The notes beneath the pieces were generated by a model, which was given only the letters and a program-made list of their open reading frames with translations, did no database searches and had not been told where the DNA came from. A stretch of 44,035 nucleotides of DNA from assembly GCA_018698795.1 (NCBI GenBank), contig JABIPG010000039.1:1-44035 (forward strand), in the 5' to 3' direction. Origin of the DNA: Rhodospirillaceae bacterium (GTDB lineage Bacteria > Pseudomonadota > Alphaproteobacteria > Rhodospirillales > Casp-alpha2). This document shows, in pieces, positions 9,539-18,053 of this stretch; positions within the stretch are counted from its first letter, which is position 1, and every line of letters begins with the position of its first letter. The position numbers and the translations under genes are program-made.

Positions 9539-10639
9539 ATGACCGATGACCCCCAGATCGACCGCCTCATGCTGTATCGTGTGCAAGTTCCGCTCACGAT
9601 ACCGTACAAATTGGCGTTCGGTCCGGTTGAGGCGTTCGACATGGTCTTGGTCGAGGCGGTGTTGGGAAATGGGGAGACGGGCTGGGGCGAGGCCACGGTG
9701 CTGACCGGTTATACGGAAGAGACCATTGCTCAAGCTTGGGTGACGGCGAATGACATTGCCGCCAAGGTGGTTGGCCGTGACTTTAGTGACACCAAATCCG
9801 CCGCCATGCGCTGTCATGCGGATGCCCCATTTACCACGACGGCGTTCGTGACGGCCATGGAAATGGCCACCCGCCACCCGGTATTAGCCACCGACAATGA
9901 GCGGCGAACGCCGTTGTTGGCAATAATCAATGCGACGGAAACCGGCGCATTGACCGATGAAATTGAAGCTCGCATTGCCGACGGATACGCGACGCTGAAG
10001 ATCAAGGTGGGGTTTGATCTGGCCGCTGACATGAAACGCCTGGAGTTTATTCAAGACCGAACGGCGGCGCGCGTGGCGCTGCGGGTCGATGCCAATCAAG
10101 GCTATACCCAAGCCGAAGGGGCCACGTTTGTTGGGGGCATTGACCCGACCGGTATTGAGTTGGTGGAACAACCCTGCTCGGCGGGAGATTGGGAGGCGGC
10201 TGTTGCGGTTGCGCAGGTGGCGCGCGGAAACGGCGTGCCGTTTATGCTCGACGAATCGATCTATGGTCTGGACGACGTGGACCGTGCCGCCGATCTGAAG
10301 TGCGCCGATATCATCAAACTCAAACTCATGAAGGCTGGCGGGCTTGATGCTTTGGCATCGGGGATTGGCCATATCCGCTCGCGCGGCATGCAGCCCGTAT
10401 TGGGAAACGGCGTCGCCGGCGACATCGGGTGCTGGATGGAGGCCTGCGTGGGCGCCGAGATGGTCGATAACGCCGGCGAAATGAATGGCTTTTTGAAACC
10501 TGTCCAACGGCTGTTTGAGGTGCCCATGCGCCTGGACAGCGGTGAGTTGGTGTTGGAAGCTGATGGCGAGGTGGTGCCGGACCGGGATGCCATTGCCGCC
10601 CATACCCAGGAGACGCGGGAATACAATCGGCATGAATGA
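9539..10639 (+). CDS. Enolase-superfamily enzyme, muconate-lactonizing subgroup (racemase/epimerase/dehydratase-like)
   Basis: A 366-aa protein. Residues 1-130 are the capping domain and the rest the (beta/alpha)7-beta barrel. Catalytic residues seen: the KxK motif in TLKIKVGFD (Lys154, Lys156), metal ligands in RVDANQGY (Asp184), ELVEQP (Glu210) and MLDES (Asp238), and the opposing Lys in IIKLKLMKAGG (Lys262). This set marks the muconate cycloisomerase / dipeptide epimerase / N-acylamino-acid racemase subgroup rather than methylaspartate ammonia-lyase, which uses a single Lys base. The start at ATG 9539 is preferred over the track's long upstream extension. It overlaps glmS by 8 bases, so it is part of the glutamate mutase operon. 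The substrate is unknown; an amino-acid derivative linked to glutamate or methylaspartate is inferred from context only. Confidence 0.85.
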   Translation: MTDDPQIDRLMLYRVQVPLTIPYKLAFGPVEAFDMVLVEAVLGNGETGWGEATVLTGYTEETIAQAWVTANDIAAKVVGRDFSDTKSAAMRCHADAPFTTTAFVTAMEMATRHPVLATDNERRTPLLAIINATETGALTDEIEARIADGYATLKIKVGFDLAADMKRLEFIQDRTAARVALRVDANQGYTQAEGATFVGGIDPTGIELVEQPCSAGDWEAAVAVAQVARGNGVPFMLDESIYGLDDVDRAADLKCADIIKLKLMKAGGLDALASGIGHIRSRGMQPVLGNGVAGDIGCWMEACVGAEMVDNAGEMNGFLKPVQRLFEVPMRLDSGELVLEADGEVVPDRDAIAAHTQETREYNRHE

Positions 10640-11075
10640 TACAAATAAGGGGACTTTGGTCACCGGTGTGATTGGTTCCGACACGCACATTGTCGGTAAT
10701 CGGATACTCTCTCGCGCCTTGGAAGAGGCCGGCTTCAGCGTCGTGGCGCTGGGTGCGTTAACGCCGGCAAGCGAGTTTGTCGACGCCGCCATCGAGACCG
10801 CCGCCGATGCCATCTTGGTATCTTCGTTGTACGGCCAGGGCGAACTCGATTGCCGAGGATTTCGCGATCTCTGCACCGAAGCCGGTTTGGACGATATCTT
10901 GCTTTATGCGGGTGGGTATTTGGTGGTCGGCGATCAGCCCTGGGAAAGCGTTGAGCAGCGATTTGTCGATATGGGATTCGATCGCGTATTTCCGCCCGGC
11001 ACGCGCCCCGGAGATGTGACCGGGCCGTTGGCCGAAGATATCGCAGCCAGGCGCACCAGCCAGTCAAAGAGCTAA
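10632..11075 (+). CDS. glmS: Glutamate (methylaspartate) mutase, B12-binding small subunit
   Basis: A 147-aa protein with a flavodoxin-like cobalamin-binding fold. The base-off/His-on motif DxHxxG is present as SDTHIVGNRIL near residue 16, followed by VSSLYGQGE and the loop YAGGYLVVG that contact the nucleotide tail. It binds adenosylcobalamin and with GlmE interconverts L-glutamate and (2S,3S)-3-methylaspartate by carbon-skeleton rearrangement. The length fits the family (about 137 aa in Clostridium). It starts inside the end of the enolase-superfamily gene and is followed within five bases by glmL. The only B12 enzyme seen in this window. Confidence 0.93.
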   Translation: MNDTNKGTLVTGVIGSDTHIVGNRILSRALEEAGFSVVALGALTPASEFVDAAIETAADAILVSSLYGQGELDCRGFRDLCTEAGLDDILLYAGGYLVVGDQPWESVEQRFVDMGFDRVFPPGTRPGDVTGPLAEDIAARRTSQSKS

Positions 11076-11079
11076 TCGC

Positions 11080-12510
11080 ATGCCGCATGCCTTACTTATC
11101 GATTTTGGCTCAACCTATACAAAGCTGCGCGCCGTTGACCTGGATGCTGCAAGCGTTGTCGGCACCGCGCAAGGGCCATCAACGGTCACCACCGATGTGA
11201 CGCGGGGATTGGGCGCAGCGTTAGCGAAACTTGATGCCGACATGGGTGGGTTGCCAACGTTCGAGCACCGGCTGGCATCAAGCAGTGCGGCGGGTGGCTT
11301 GCGCATGGTGACGGTCGGCTTGGTGCCGGAACTGACTGCCAAGGCTGCGCGCATGGCGGCACTTGGCGCCGGTGCCAAGTTAACGGGAACCTACGCGTTT
11401 GAGCTGACGGGCGGGGACGTGGCCGCGATTGTTGCCAGTGCGCCGGATATGATTTTGCTCTCGGGCGGCACCGACGGCGGTAATCGCAAGGTGATTGAGC
11501 ACAACGCAGCGATGTTGGCCGAGAGTGGGGTATCGTGCCCCATTGTCATCGCCGGCAACCGCACGGCGAGCGACGCGGTTGCTGCCATGCTGGGGCTTGC
11601 CGGTAAATCGACGATCATCACCGAAAATGTCATGCCTCGGCATTTGGAACTCAATATCGAGCCGGCGCGCGAAGCCATCCGCCAAGTGTTTATCAACCAT
11701 ATCGTCCATGCCAAGGGGATCGACAAGGCGGGAGAACAGTTGGACGGGGTGTTGATGCCGACGCCGGCGGCCGTGCTGAAAGGCGCCAAGCTGTTGGCTG
11801 ATGGGGTCGGGGATAAGCCCGGTTTGGGGCCGTTGCTGGTTGTCGATATCGGTGGTGCGACCACCGATGTGCATTCCGCCTGCGACGGTGCACCCAGTGA
11901 AAGCGGTGTGGTTTACCATGGCCTTCCCGAACCTTATGCCAAGCGGACGGTGGAGGGTGATTTGGGCATGCGTCACACGGCACGCCATGTTGTCGAGGCC
12001 GTTGGTGCCGATGTGTTTGCCGCCGATGCGGGACTTGATGATCCGGCGCTGGAAGCCTTGCTGGCACGGACGGAAGCCGACGTGGAGTGGCTGCCGGCCA
12101 CTGACCGAGAGCAGGCGTTCGACCTGGCGCTGGCGCGAGCTGCGACCCGGCTTTCGGTCACTCGCCATGCCGGCACGCTGGAAACCGTTTATACGGCGAC
12201 CGGCCCGGTGACCATGCAACGCGGCAAGGATTTATCGACGGTTGGACTGGTGATTGGCACAGGTGGGGTGCTTGTGCATACAGCCGACCCACTGGCCGTT
12301 TTGTCAGGTGCGCTTGCGCATGGCGGGGCGCCCGTGGCCTTGTGTCCGCGCGATCCGCGTTTGATGATAGATGCTGATTACGGCCTCTATGCTTGCGGCC
12401 TGTTGGTGGATATCGCGCCCGAAGCTGCGCTGGCGCTCGGACGCCGGAGCTTGTGTGAGCCGAAGAAACTTGAGGGAACTGCCGACCATGGCGCTACCAC
12501 CGCTCAGTGA
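11080..12510 (+). CDS. glmL: Glutamate mutase reactivating factor (MutL/GlmL family ATPase)
   Basis: A 476-aa actin-fold (ASKHA) ATPase. The phosphate-1 loop is ALLIDFGSTYTKLRAVDL at the N-terminus and the phosphate-2 loop is LLVVDIGGATTDVHS in the middle; ILLSGGTDGGN is also characteristic. In glutamate mutase operons this protein (MutL) is thought to exchange damaged cobalamin or act as a chaperone for the mutase. It lies between glmS (four bases before) and glmE, whose start overlaps its end, the same order as in clostridial operons. The ribosome-binding site is weak (AGAG), consistent with coupling to glmS. Confidence 0.92.
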   Translation: MPHALLIDFGSTYTKLRAVDLDAASVVGTAQGPSTVTTDVTRGLGAALAKLDADMGGLPTFEHRLASSSAAGGLRMVTVGLVPELTAKAARMAALGAGAKLTGTYAFELTGGDVAAIVASAPDMILLSGGTDGGNRKVIEHNAAMLAESGVSCPIVIAGNRTASDAVAAMLGLAGKSTIITENVMPRHLELNIEPAREAIRQVFINHIVHAKGIDKAGEQLDGVLMPTPAAVLKGAKLLADGVGDKPGLGPLLVVDIGGATTDVHSACDGAPSESGVVYHGLPEPYAKRTVEGDLGMRHTARHVVEAVGADVFAADAGLDDPALEALLARTEADVEWLPATDREQAFDLALARAATRLSVTRHAGTLETVYTATGPVTMQRGKDLSTVGLVIGTGGVLVHTADPLAVLSGALAHGGAPVALCPRDPRLMIDADYGLYACGLLVDIAPEAALALGRRSLCEPKKLEGTADHGATTAQ

Positions 12511-13960
12511 AGGCCGAATACCCGACGATGCGTTTGACGCGATGCGCCGTGAGAATCTGGCGCGTTGGCCCACGGGTTCGGGTGTCGATATGGATGAGGC
12601 TGCCGACTACTTGAGACAATTGCCGGCACACAAAAACCTGGCTCGGGTGATGTGTGAAGCTGTAGCGCAAGGCCGCTGTTTGACGCAGCCGCGCGGCGGT
12701 TTCGGCACGTTCGATATGCATAAGGATTTACTGGTCACGTTGGATCAGGAGGGCCTCGCCGATGTGGTGCCGACGACCACGGACAGCTATACCCGCAACG
12801 AGCGTTTCGCCGAGGCGCAGCGGGGATCGGATGAGTCTGAGGAGCGCGGTCGCTCCATGCTTAACGGTTTTCCGGTGGTCAATGCCGGTGTCGACAAAAT
12901 CCGGGAACTGACGGCGGCGGTGAATAAGCCCGTCATTGCGCTCACCGGCACGTCGTTCCCGCGATTGACGGGCGAGATTTGTTACGCTGGCGGATTCACG
13001 GGGTATCTCGGCTCGGGGATCGCCTATACCACCTCCTATACCAAGGAGACGTCGGTGGCGGAGGGCATCCGGAATTATCAATATCTTGATCGTCTGGTGG
13101 CGCGGTATGGCGAAATGGGCGTTGCGTTGCATCGGCGTCAGCCCGGATTTTTGACAGGGACCAACATTCCGCCATGCGTGGCGATCGCCATTTGCATTGC
13201 CGACGCGCTGTTGGCGGCGGCGCAAGGTGTGAAACAATATGGCTTGGAACTGGGGCAGTGTCTGCACCTTGTGCAAGATGCCGTTGCCATCGACGTTTGC
13301 CAGGACCTGACCCAATCGTACCTCAGGGCGAAGGGATACGAAGACGTTTTTACGTCGGTGACCTCTCTGCATTGGATGGGGGCTTGGCCGACGGACCGGG
13401 CGCAATCGTTTGGCCTGATGGTATATGGCGGGTTTGCGGGCGCTGTCGGAGGTGCTGTCAGCGTCACGACCAAAAGCGTTGCGGAAGCCATGGGCATTCC
13501 GACACCGGAAGAGAACGCCGAAGGGCTTCGCGCCACCCGCATGGGTATTTATCTGGCGCGCAATGTCTGTTTGCGTGATCTACCTGAATACTTGCGTGAG
13601 AAGGAAGTCTTGGAAACCGAAGTGCGGGCCATCGTCGATACAGTGCTTGAGGCGGGGGACGGTGACGTCGCCGTCGGCACTATGCGGGCGCTGGAAGCGG
13701 GGCTTTTGGATGTGCCTTGGTCACCGAACCGAGAATGCAAAAGCGCCTTGATGCCGGCGCGCGATGGCGATGGCTATTTGCGAATGGTCGATACCGGTGC
13801 ATTGCCGTTGCCCGATGAGGTCAAGCAATATCATCGCGACCGATTGCAAACTGGAGCAGCCAACGCCGGCAAAACTTATGGGCCGGACCTCGCCATCGAT
13901 AGTGTCTATGAGATATCAGAAGAAATCAGCACCTTGATGCCAAATCTTACGGTGAAATAA
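12488..13960 (+). CDS. glmE: Glutamate (methylaspartate) mutase, catalytic epsilon subunit
   Basis: A 490-aa TIM-barrel subunit close to the family length (about 483 aa). Typical stretches are RGGFGTFDMHKDLL, VPTTTDSYTRNERF, NGFPVVNAG, GGFTGYLGSGIAYTTSYTK and the C-terminal KTYGPDLAIDSVYEIS. It forms the substrate-binding and radical chamber over the GlmS-bound cofactor. I start at ATG 12488, which overlaps the last 23 bases of glmL; the track's longer start (12371) reads through glmL. No frameshift or missing block was seen, so the mutase should be active. It is the last gene of the operon; no methylaspartate ammonia-lyase or citramalate genes follow. Confidence 0.94.
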   Translation: MALPPLSEGRIPDDAFDAMRRENLARWPTGSGVDMDEAADYLRQLPAHKNLARVMCEAVAQGRCLTQPRGGFGTFDMHKDLLVTLDQEGLADVVPTTTDSYTRNERFAEAQRGSDESEERGRSMLNGFPVVNAGVDKIRELTAAVNKPVIALTGTSFPRLTGEICYAGGFTGYLGSGIAYTTSYTKETSVAEGIRNYQYLDRLVARYGEMGVALHRRQPGFLTGTNIPPCVAIAICIADALLAAAQGVKQYGLELGQCLHLVQDAVAIDVCQDLTQSYLRAKGYEDVFTSVTSLHWMGAWPTDRAQSFGLMVYGGFAGAVGGAVSVTTKSVAEAMGIPTPEENAEGLRATRMGIYLARNVCLRDLPEYLREKEVLETEVRAIVDTVLEAGDGDVAVGTMRALEAGLLDVPWSPNRECKSALMPARDGDGYLRMVDTGALPLPDEVKQYHRDRLQTGAANAGKTYGPDLAIDSVYEISEEISTLMPNLTVK

Positions 13961-14037
13961 TAATCGCCGTCTAGAGGCAGAAACCGCGATGATGGATCAA
14001 TAAGTCGTCCGATGGACCTATTTTTGATCAGTAATGA

Positions 14038-14049
14038 ATACCATGGTAT
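14038..14049. promoter_or_regulatory. Perfect 12-base palindrome, possible operator
   Basis: ATACCATGGTAT lies in the roughly 200-base gap between glmE and the small ORF/kinase pair, about 110 bases upstream of the small ORF start. A TTGATC half-site resembling an FNR-box half is about 12 bases before it. A palindrome of this size can occur by chance, so the assignment as an operator is weak. Confidence 0.25.
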
Positions 14050-14156
14050 GGATGTCGGTCATTTTGGGGCATTTGCACTTGGGCTGCATTGTCGATTGTG
14101 CACATGTTCTATAGAAGATGTATGCATGCGATCTTTTGCGACTATGAGGCGTTGGT

Positions 14157-14327
14157 ATGATCCGTTCTGCCGTCAATCTCAATAGCGGGCCGAACAAGAG
14201 CAACCGGGGCGCCGTTGTCGATCTGATTGTTACCTACGACCTGTTTCGGAAACCCGAATTCCAGCAGGGCGTGGTGGCAAGTGTGGCGCGTGATGGCGGC
14301 GATACGGGAAAGCCGCTCCGATGTTGA
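14157..14327 (+). CDS. 56-aa hypothetical protein overlapping the kinase start
   Basis: An ORF too short for the track: ATG at 14157 with GAGGC about six bases upstream, ending in TGA at 14325-14327. The next gene's ATG lies inside this end (CGATGTTGA), a typical arrangement for translational coupling. The product (MIRSAVNLNSGPNKSNRG... ending GKPLRC) has no signal peptide, membrane span or recognised domain. It could be a genuine leader or partner protein for the kinase, or an incidental ORF. The overlap and ribosome-binding site are the only support. Confidence 0.35.
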   Translation: MIRSAVNLNSGPNKSNRGAVVDLIVTYDLFRKPEFQQGVVASVARDGGDTGKPLRC

Positions 14328-16936
14328 AAGCATCTGACTGGGAGGTCCTGTACTTCCTATCAACAGCCTATTGGCTAGGGGATGTGGTCGCGACGACCGA
14401 CGTTGCCGTGGTCAGCGGCATGTCCGAATCGTCGGCCCGTCGGTGTATTCTCCGTCTTGCCGATCTGTCGATCATTCACGTCAACCAGGACCGGGTCGAT
14501 CGACGGCGCCGAATTCTCACGCCATCGACGGCAATCGTGGCGTTTCTTGAGGAGTTCGTCGCCAATTGCAGCCGTGATTTCAGTGAGATTATTTCTTTCC
14601 ATGAAAGCAAGGCTCGCGACGACGCCGAAAGAAAGTTGCTTCGCTCCGAAACCCAAAGGCTGACCCGCGAGGCGCAACTGCGTGCCACCGATACCATCGG
14701 AGATGTGGGGCATTGGTCTCGAAGTTTGTTGAGCGGTGAGGTGCATTGGTCGGACGCGACGTATCGAATATTTGGTTTCCAGCCCGGAGAAGTTACGCCC
14801 AGCCGTGAGTTAGTCCGCTCAATGGTTCATCCTGATGACTTCGAAGCCTACGTGGCTTCCATGGATCGAGTATTGTCGCAAAACGTCGATCATGGCCGGG
14901 TTTATCGAATAGTCAGGCGCGACGGTTCGACGCGTTGGATCCGGGGGGCCGCGTCTGTGATGTTCGATTCAAAACGTCAACCGACGATCATCTCCGGCGC
15001 TTTGCGTGATGTGTCAGATGCGATCGAAATGGAAGAGGCGTTGCGTGCCAGTGAACAACGGTTTCGGGATTTCACGGAAACCGCCTCGGACTGGGTGTGG
15101 GAAACCAATGTAGATCATGAATTTACGTTTGTATCCGAACGCTTCTTTGCAGTTTTCGGTATTCCGCGCAGCGCAATCATGGGCCGAACACGGACACAGG
15201 TCGCGGGCCGCGAAACCTTATCGGAAGACGCCAAGGCATGGGCGGCACACCACGCCGACCTGGCGGCACGCCGACCTTTTCGGGATTTTCGCTATAGCGT
15301 CACCACCCGAGACGAGACCAAATTGCACCTCTGTATAAGTGGCAAACCGGTATTTGATGTCGATGGCGCGTTCATCGGCTACCGGGGTACGGGGCGAGAT
15401 GTTTCCATGGATGTAGCCAACGCGGACGCATTGAGCGCCAGTGAGGCACGGTTTCGCGATTACACTGGGACAGCCTCGGACTGGGTTTGGGAATCTGGTC
15501 CAGACCACCGCATCAGCTTTGTTTCGGGTCGTATCGAAGGAATTGCCGGGCGGCGGCCGGATGAATTCATTGGGCGTACTGGCCAAGAGATGGCCGGCGA
15601 AGAAAGTGTGGCGGCGGCGCCGGAGGCTTGGGCCGCGCATTCGAATGATCTGGACATGCACAGGCCGTTCAAGGATTTCGTTTTCCAGAGCCGAAACCCA
15701 GACGGAAAAATCGCATATTTCAGCGCCAGTGGGAAACCCATCTTCGACGCAGGTGGAGCGTTTTTGGGCCATCGCGGCACCGGGCGTGACATCACCGATA
15801 GGGTCGGGGCCGAGCAAGCGCTGAAAGAAAGCGAGGCGCGCTGGCGCACGTTATTGGACCAGCAATCCGACATGATCGTTTTTTATGAGCCTAGCCTGTT
15901 CCGAAGATTTGCAAATGCTGCATACTGTTCGTTCGTTGGTCGCGACGCATCTGAGCTCACCGATGAAATGGCTGGCGCTATCCTTGAGAAAGCGGATGCC
16001 GAGCGTTTGCGTGCCACGTTGACATCACTGAATGCCGTTAAGCCGACGGCGAGCGGCGAATATCCGATGACGCGTCATGACGGAGAGGTGCGCTGGGTGC
16101 AATGGCATCACCGTGCTGTCATATCCGATACCAATGACGTGGTCGGAATGATCTGTTCGGGCCGCGATATCACGGATCAACACACGGATAAGCGTCGCCT
16201 CGCGGACGCAAAAAAGGATGCGGAAATAGCTTCGCGCCAGAAATCGGCGTTCATGGCCACCATGAGCCATGATATTCGCACGCCGTTGAATGCAATCATC
16301 GGGTTTTCTCAACTGATTCAAAGCGAGATTGCCGGGCCGTTGGGCGCAAAGAAATACTATGAATATCTCGACCATATTACCGATGCCGGCGACTATTTGT
16401 TGGCGCTGGTCAACAATGTACTCGATCTAGCACGGATCGAGTCCGGCGAGTTCGAGCTCGATGAGGAAGAGGTAGATATCCGCGAGTTGGTCGGTTTCGT
16501 TTGCCGAAATGCCATGCCGTCAGCGGAGGACGCGGGTGTCCTTTTGAAGGTAATCGGCGAACCTTGGGATGGCCGGTTCGTCGTCGACCGAACTCGATTG
16601 ACTCAGATGGTGAGTAACCTTGTATCCAACGGCATTAAGTTTTGCCGGGCGGGCGGTGAAGTGAGCATCCAATGCCAGGAAGGGGAAAACGGTGGCGGCG
16701 TGATTTCCGTTCGCGACAATGGCATTGGCATTGAACCCGACAGCATACAATCGGTGTTCGATCCTTTCGCCCAAGGACAAATGGATGTCGCGAAAAAAAG
16801 CCAAGGTGTCGGGCTGGGCCTGGCGATCGTTAAATCTTTAGCGGAATTGCACGGGGCGAGTGTGGGTATTTCAAGCGAGCTTGGAAAAGGTACAAGCGTG
16901 CACATCAATCTGCCGGCGGAACGACGGGTTGTTTAG
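14321..16936 (+). CDS. Soluble PAS-domain histidine kinase with N-terminal winged helix
   Basis: An 871-aa protein without membrane segments. Residues about 5-80 look like a MarR-type winged helix: a recognition-helix region SGMSESSARRCILRLADLS followed by a basic wing VDRRRRILTPST. A short coiled coil leads into four PAS-like regions (about 125-235, 240-360, 370-490, 500-620). The second and third are close repeats: both contain RFRD-T-TASDWVWE, -WAAH-DL-RPF-DF and G-RGTGRD. The HisKA motif MATMSHDIRTPLNAIIGF carries the phosphorylated His650. HATPase boxes follow: MVSNLVSNGIKFC, ISVRDNGIGIEPD and GVGLGLAIVKSLAELHGA. No response regulator is adjacent. It may sense redox or ligands in the cytoplasm. 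The repeated PAS modules suggest internal duplication. Confidence 0.9.
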   Translation: MLKASDWEVLYFLSTAYWLGDVVATTDVAVVSGMSESSARRCILRLADLSIIHVNQDRVDRRRRILTPSTAIVAFLEEFVANCSRDFSEIISFHESKARDDAERKLLRSETQRLTREAQLRATDTIGDVGHWSRSLLSGEVHWSDATYRIFGFQPGEVTPSRELVRSMVHPDDFEAYVASMDRVLSQNVDHGRVYRIVRRDGSTRWIRGAASVMFDSKRQPTIISGALRDVSDAIEMEEALRASEQRFRDFTETASDWVWETNVDHEFTFVSERFFAVFGIPRSAIMGRTRTQVAGRETLSEDAKAWAAHHADLAARRPFRDFRYSVTTRDETKLHLCISGKPVFDVDGAFIGYRGTGRDVSMDVANADALSASEARFRDYTGTASDWVWESGPDHRISFVSGRIEGIAGRRPDEFIGRTGQEMAGEESVAAAPEAWAAHSNDLDMHRPFKDFVFQSRNPDGKIAYFSASGKPIFDAGGAFLGHRGTGRDITDRVGAEQALKESEARWRTLLDQQSDMIVFYEPSLFRRFANAAYCSFVGRDASELTDEMAGAILEKADAERLRATLTSLNAVKPTASGEYPMTRHDGEVRWVQWHHRAVISDTNDVVGMICSGRDITDQHTDKRRLADAKKDAEIASRQKSAFMATMSHDIRTPLNAIIGFSQLIQSEIAGPLGAKKYYEYLDHITDAGDYLLALVNNVLDLARIESGEFELDEEEVDIRELVGFVCRNAMPSAEDAGVLLKVIGEPWDGRFVVDRTRLTQMVSNLVSNGIKFCRAGGEVSIQCQEGENGGGVISVRDNGIGIEPDSIQSVFDPFAQGQMDVAKKSQGVGLGLAIVKSLAELHGASVGISSELGKGTSVHINLPAERRVV

Positions 16937-16942
16937 ACTTTA

Positions 16943-17662
16943 CTAGGCGGCCCGGTTATTTGCGGGTAGCGTCAAGGAAAATGCCTTGAGCCGAGATACA
17001 TCGGCGATGTGCACACGCCGCCCTCTGTTGGTTACGCCCAAATCCTGCAAATCTTTCAGTGCCCGCGAAAGACTTTCGGGCTCCATGCCGAGATAATTGG
17101 CGATCAATGCTTTCTCGTATGGCAGCACCAGCTCCGCCGAGCCATTACGTTCGTTCACCAAGCTCAATAGAAAATCCGCCAAACGCTGACTGGTGGGTTT
17201 CAGTTGAATGCGCTCCAGTTGCTGAAATGCCTCGTCCAAGTTTTGCGTCAGGACGCGGACGACGCTGGAACTCAAGGCACCGCCGTTTGCGAGTGCCGTA
17301 CGGAAAGCCTGCGCTGGAATTTCCAGCAGCCGGCACATGCCGACGGCTTCGGCTGTCATGCCATATATTCCCTGTGCCAAGCCGGCTTCGAGCGCGACCG
17401 CCGAACCCGGCAGAAACACCGAAAGAACCGCGTGCTTGCCTGCCGTCTCGCCGCGGTAAACCTGAATTTTTCCGCGCAACACGATGAAGATGAATTCCGC
17501 TGTGTGTTGTGGTCGGAATAAGATTTCACGATTTTGCAAAAGGCGCACGGAAGCCTTAGCGAGGAATGGCTCAACCACCTCATTGGAGACATCCGAAAAT
17601 AGAGCAGCACCCCGTAGGATAGCCACGTCTTCTCGTTCAAGTGCCGAAGATTCGCCAATCAT
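16943..17662 (-). CDS. Crp/Fnr-family regulator, DNR-like
   Basis: A 239-aa regulator with an N-terminal cyclic-nucleotide-type beta-roll sensor and a C-terminal helix-turn-helix. The recognition helix PESLSRALKDL has the E--SR pattern of FNR/DNR proteins that read TTGAT-type half-sites. The N-terminal Cys cluster for the FNR iron-sulfur centre is absent, so oxygen sensing by a 4Fe-4S cluster is unlikely; NO sensing through heme is usual for DNR. The track starts at 17698, but that codon lies within a perfect FNR box, so I prefer ATG at 17662 (MIGESSALERED), with no strong ribosome-binding site. Its tail is convergent with the kinase. It is probably autoregulated or controlled by the second family member at 27105. 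Confidence 0.85.
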   Translation of the reverse strand: MIGESSALEREDVAILRGAALFSDVSNEVVEPFLAKASVRLLQNREILFRPQHTAEFIFIVLRGKIQVYRGETAGKHAVLSVFLPGSAVALEAGLAQGIYGMTAEAVGMCRLLEIPAQAFRTALANGGALSSSVVRVLTQNLDEAFQQLERIQLKPTSQRLADFLLSLVNERNGSAELVLPYEKALIANYLGMEPESLSRALKDLQDLGVTNRGRRVHIADVSRLKAFSLTLPANNRAA

Positions 17663-17697
17663 GATTGCGATCTTGAAGGGCAAATGCCCGGTATGCA

Positions 17698-17711
17698 TTG
17701 ATCGATATCAA
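17698..17711. promoter_or_regulatory. Perfect FNR/DNR box
   Basis: TTGATCGATATCAA matches TTGAT-N4-ATCAA exactly. It sits between the leftward Crp/Fnr gene and the rightward 67-aa membrane protein gene. Its centre is about 42 bases from both ATG codons (17662 and 17747). A class II activation site would therefore put both transcript starts at or next to the start codons. It could activate one gene and repress the other. Confidence 0.8.
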
Positions 17712-17746
17712 GCCACGTCGCTTGTAAATATGGAATACATCACAAC

Positions 17747-17950
17747 ATGGAAACACTTTATTTCGTTGTCGTCGGGGTCGTTCTTTATGTGGTCGCCGAC
17801 AAGCTGTTGGATATGATCGAACGCAGACGAGGTGCGAGGCTTGAGCAACGCACCATCTGGTTCTTTGGTATACTTTTGGGATTGGCGCTGGTCGTGTTCC
17901 CGCTCATTCAGCGGATCAGCGGCCAAGGCGCACCTGTCGTCGGCGGGTAG
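17747..17950 (+). CDS. Small membrane protein (67 aa, two hydrophobic segments)
   Basis: The product has a hydrophobic N-terminal segment (LYFVVVGVVLYVVADKLLDMI), a basic loop (ERRRGARLEQR), and a second membrane span (TIWFFGILLGLALVVFPLI). No cofactor motifs are visible and I do not recognise the family. It lies directly downstream of a perfect FNR box, so it is probably induced with low oxygen or NO. The ATG is only weakly preceded by a ribosome-binding site. A regulator gene is on one side and a cytochrome c gene on the other, which suggests a respiratory role, as inference only. Confidence 0.6.
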   Translation: METLYFVVVGVVLYVVADKLLDMIERRRGARLEQRTIWFFGILLGLALVVFPLIQRISGQGAPVVGG

Positions 17951-17990
17951 GCGGGCAGTTGGCGGCGAGGCGGCGCACTTAAACGGCGCA

Positions 17991-18027
17991 TAAAGAAACC
18001 GCCCGCACCCTTTCGGGTCGGGCGGTT
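17991..18027 (-). terminator. Rho-independent-type terminator of the cytochrome c gene
   Basis: On the minus strand AACCGCCCGACCC, loop GAAA, GGGTGCGGGCGGTT forms a strong stem with one bulged or mismatched position, followed by TCTTTA. It sits just beyond the cytochrome c stop codon at 18054. It also lies after the convergent small membrane gene and may serve both. Confidence 0.8.
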
Positions 18028-18053
18028 CCGGAAACCTTAAACAGGGCTGGGTG

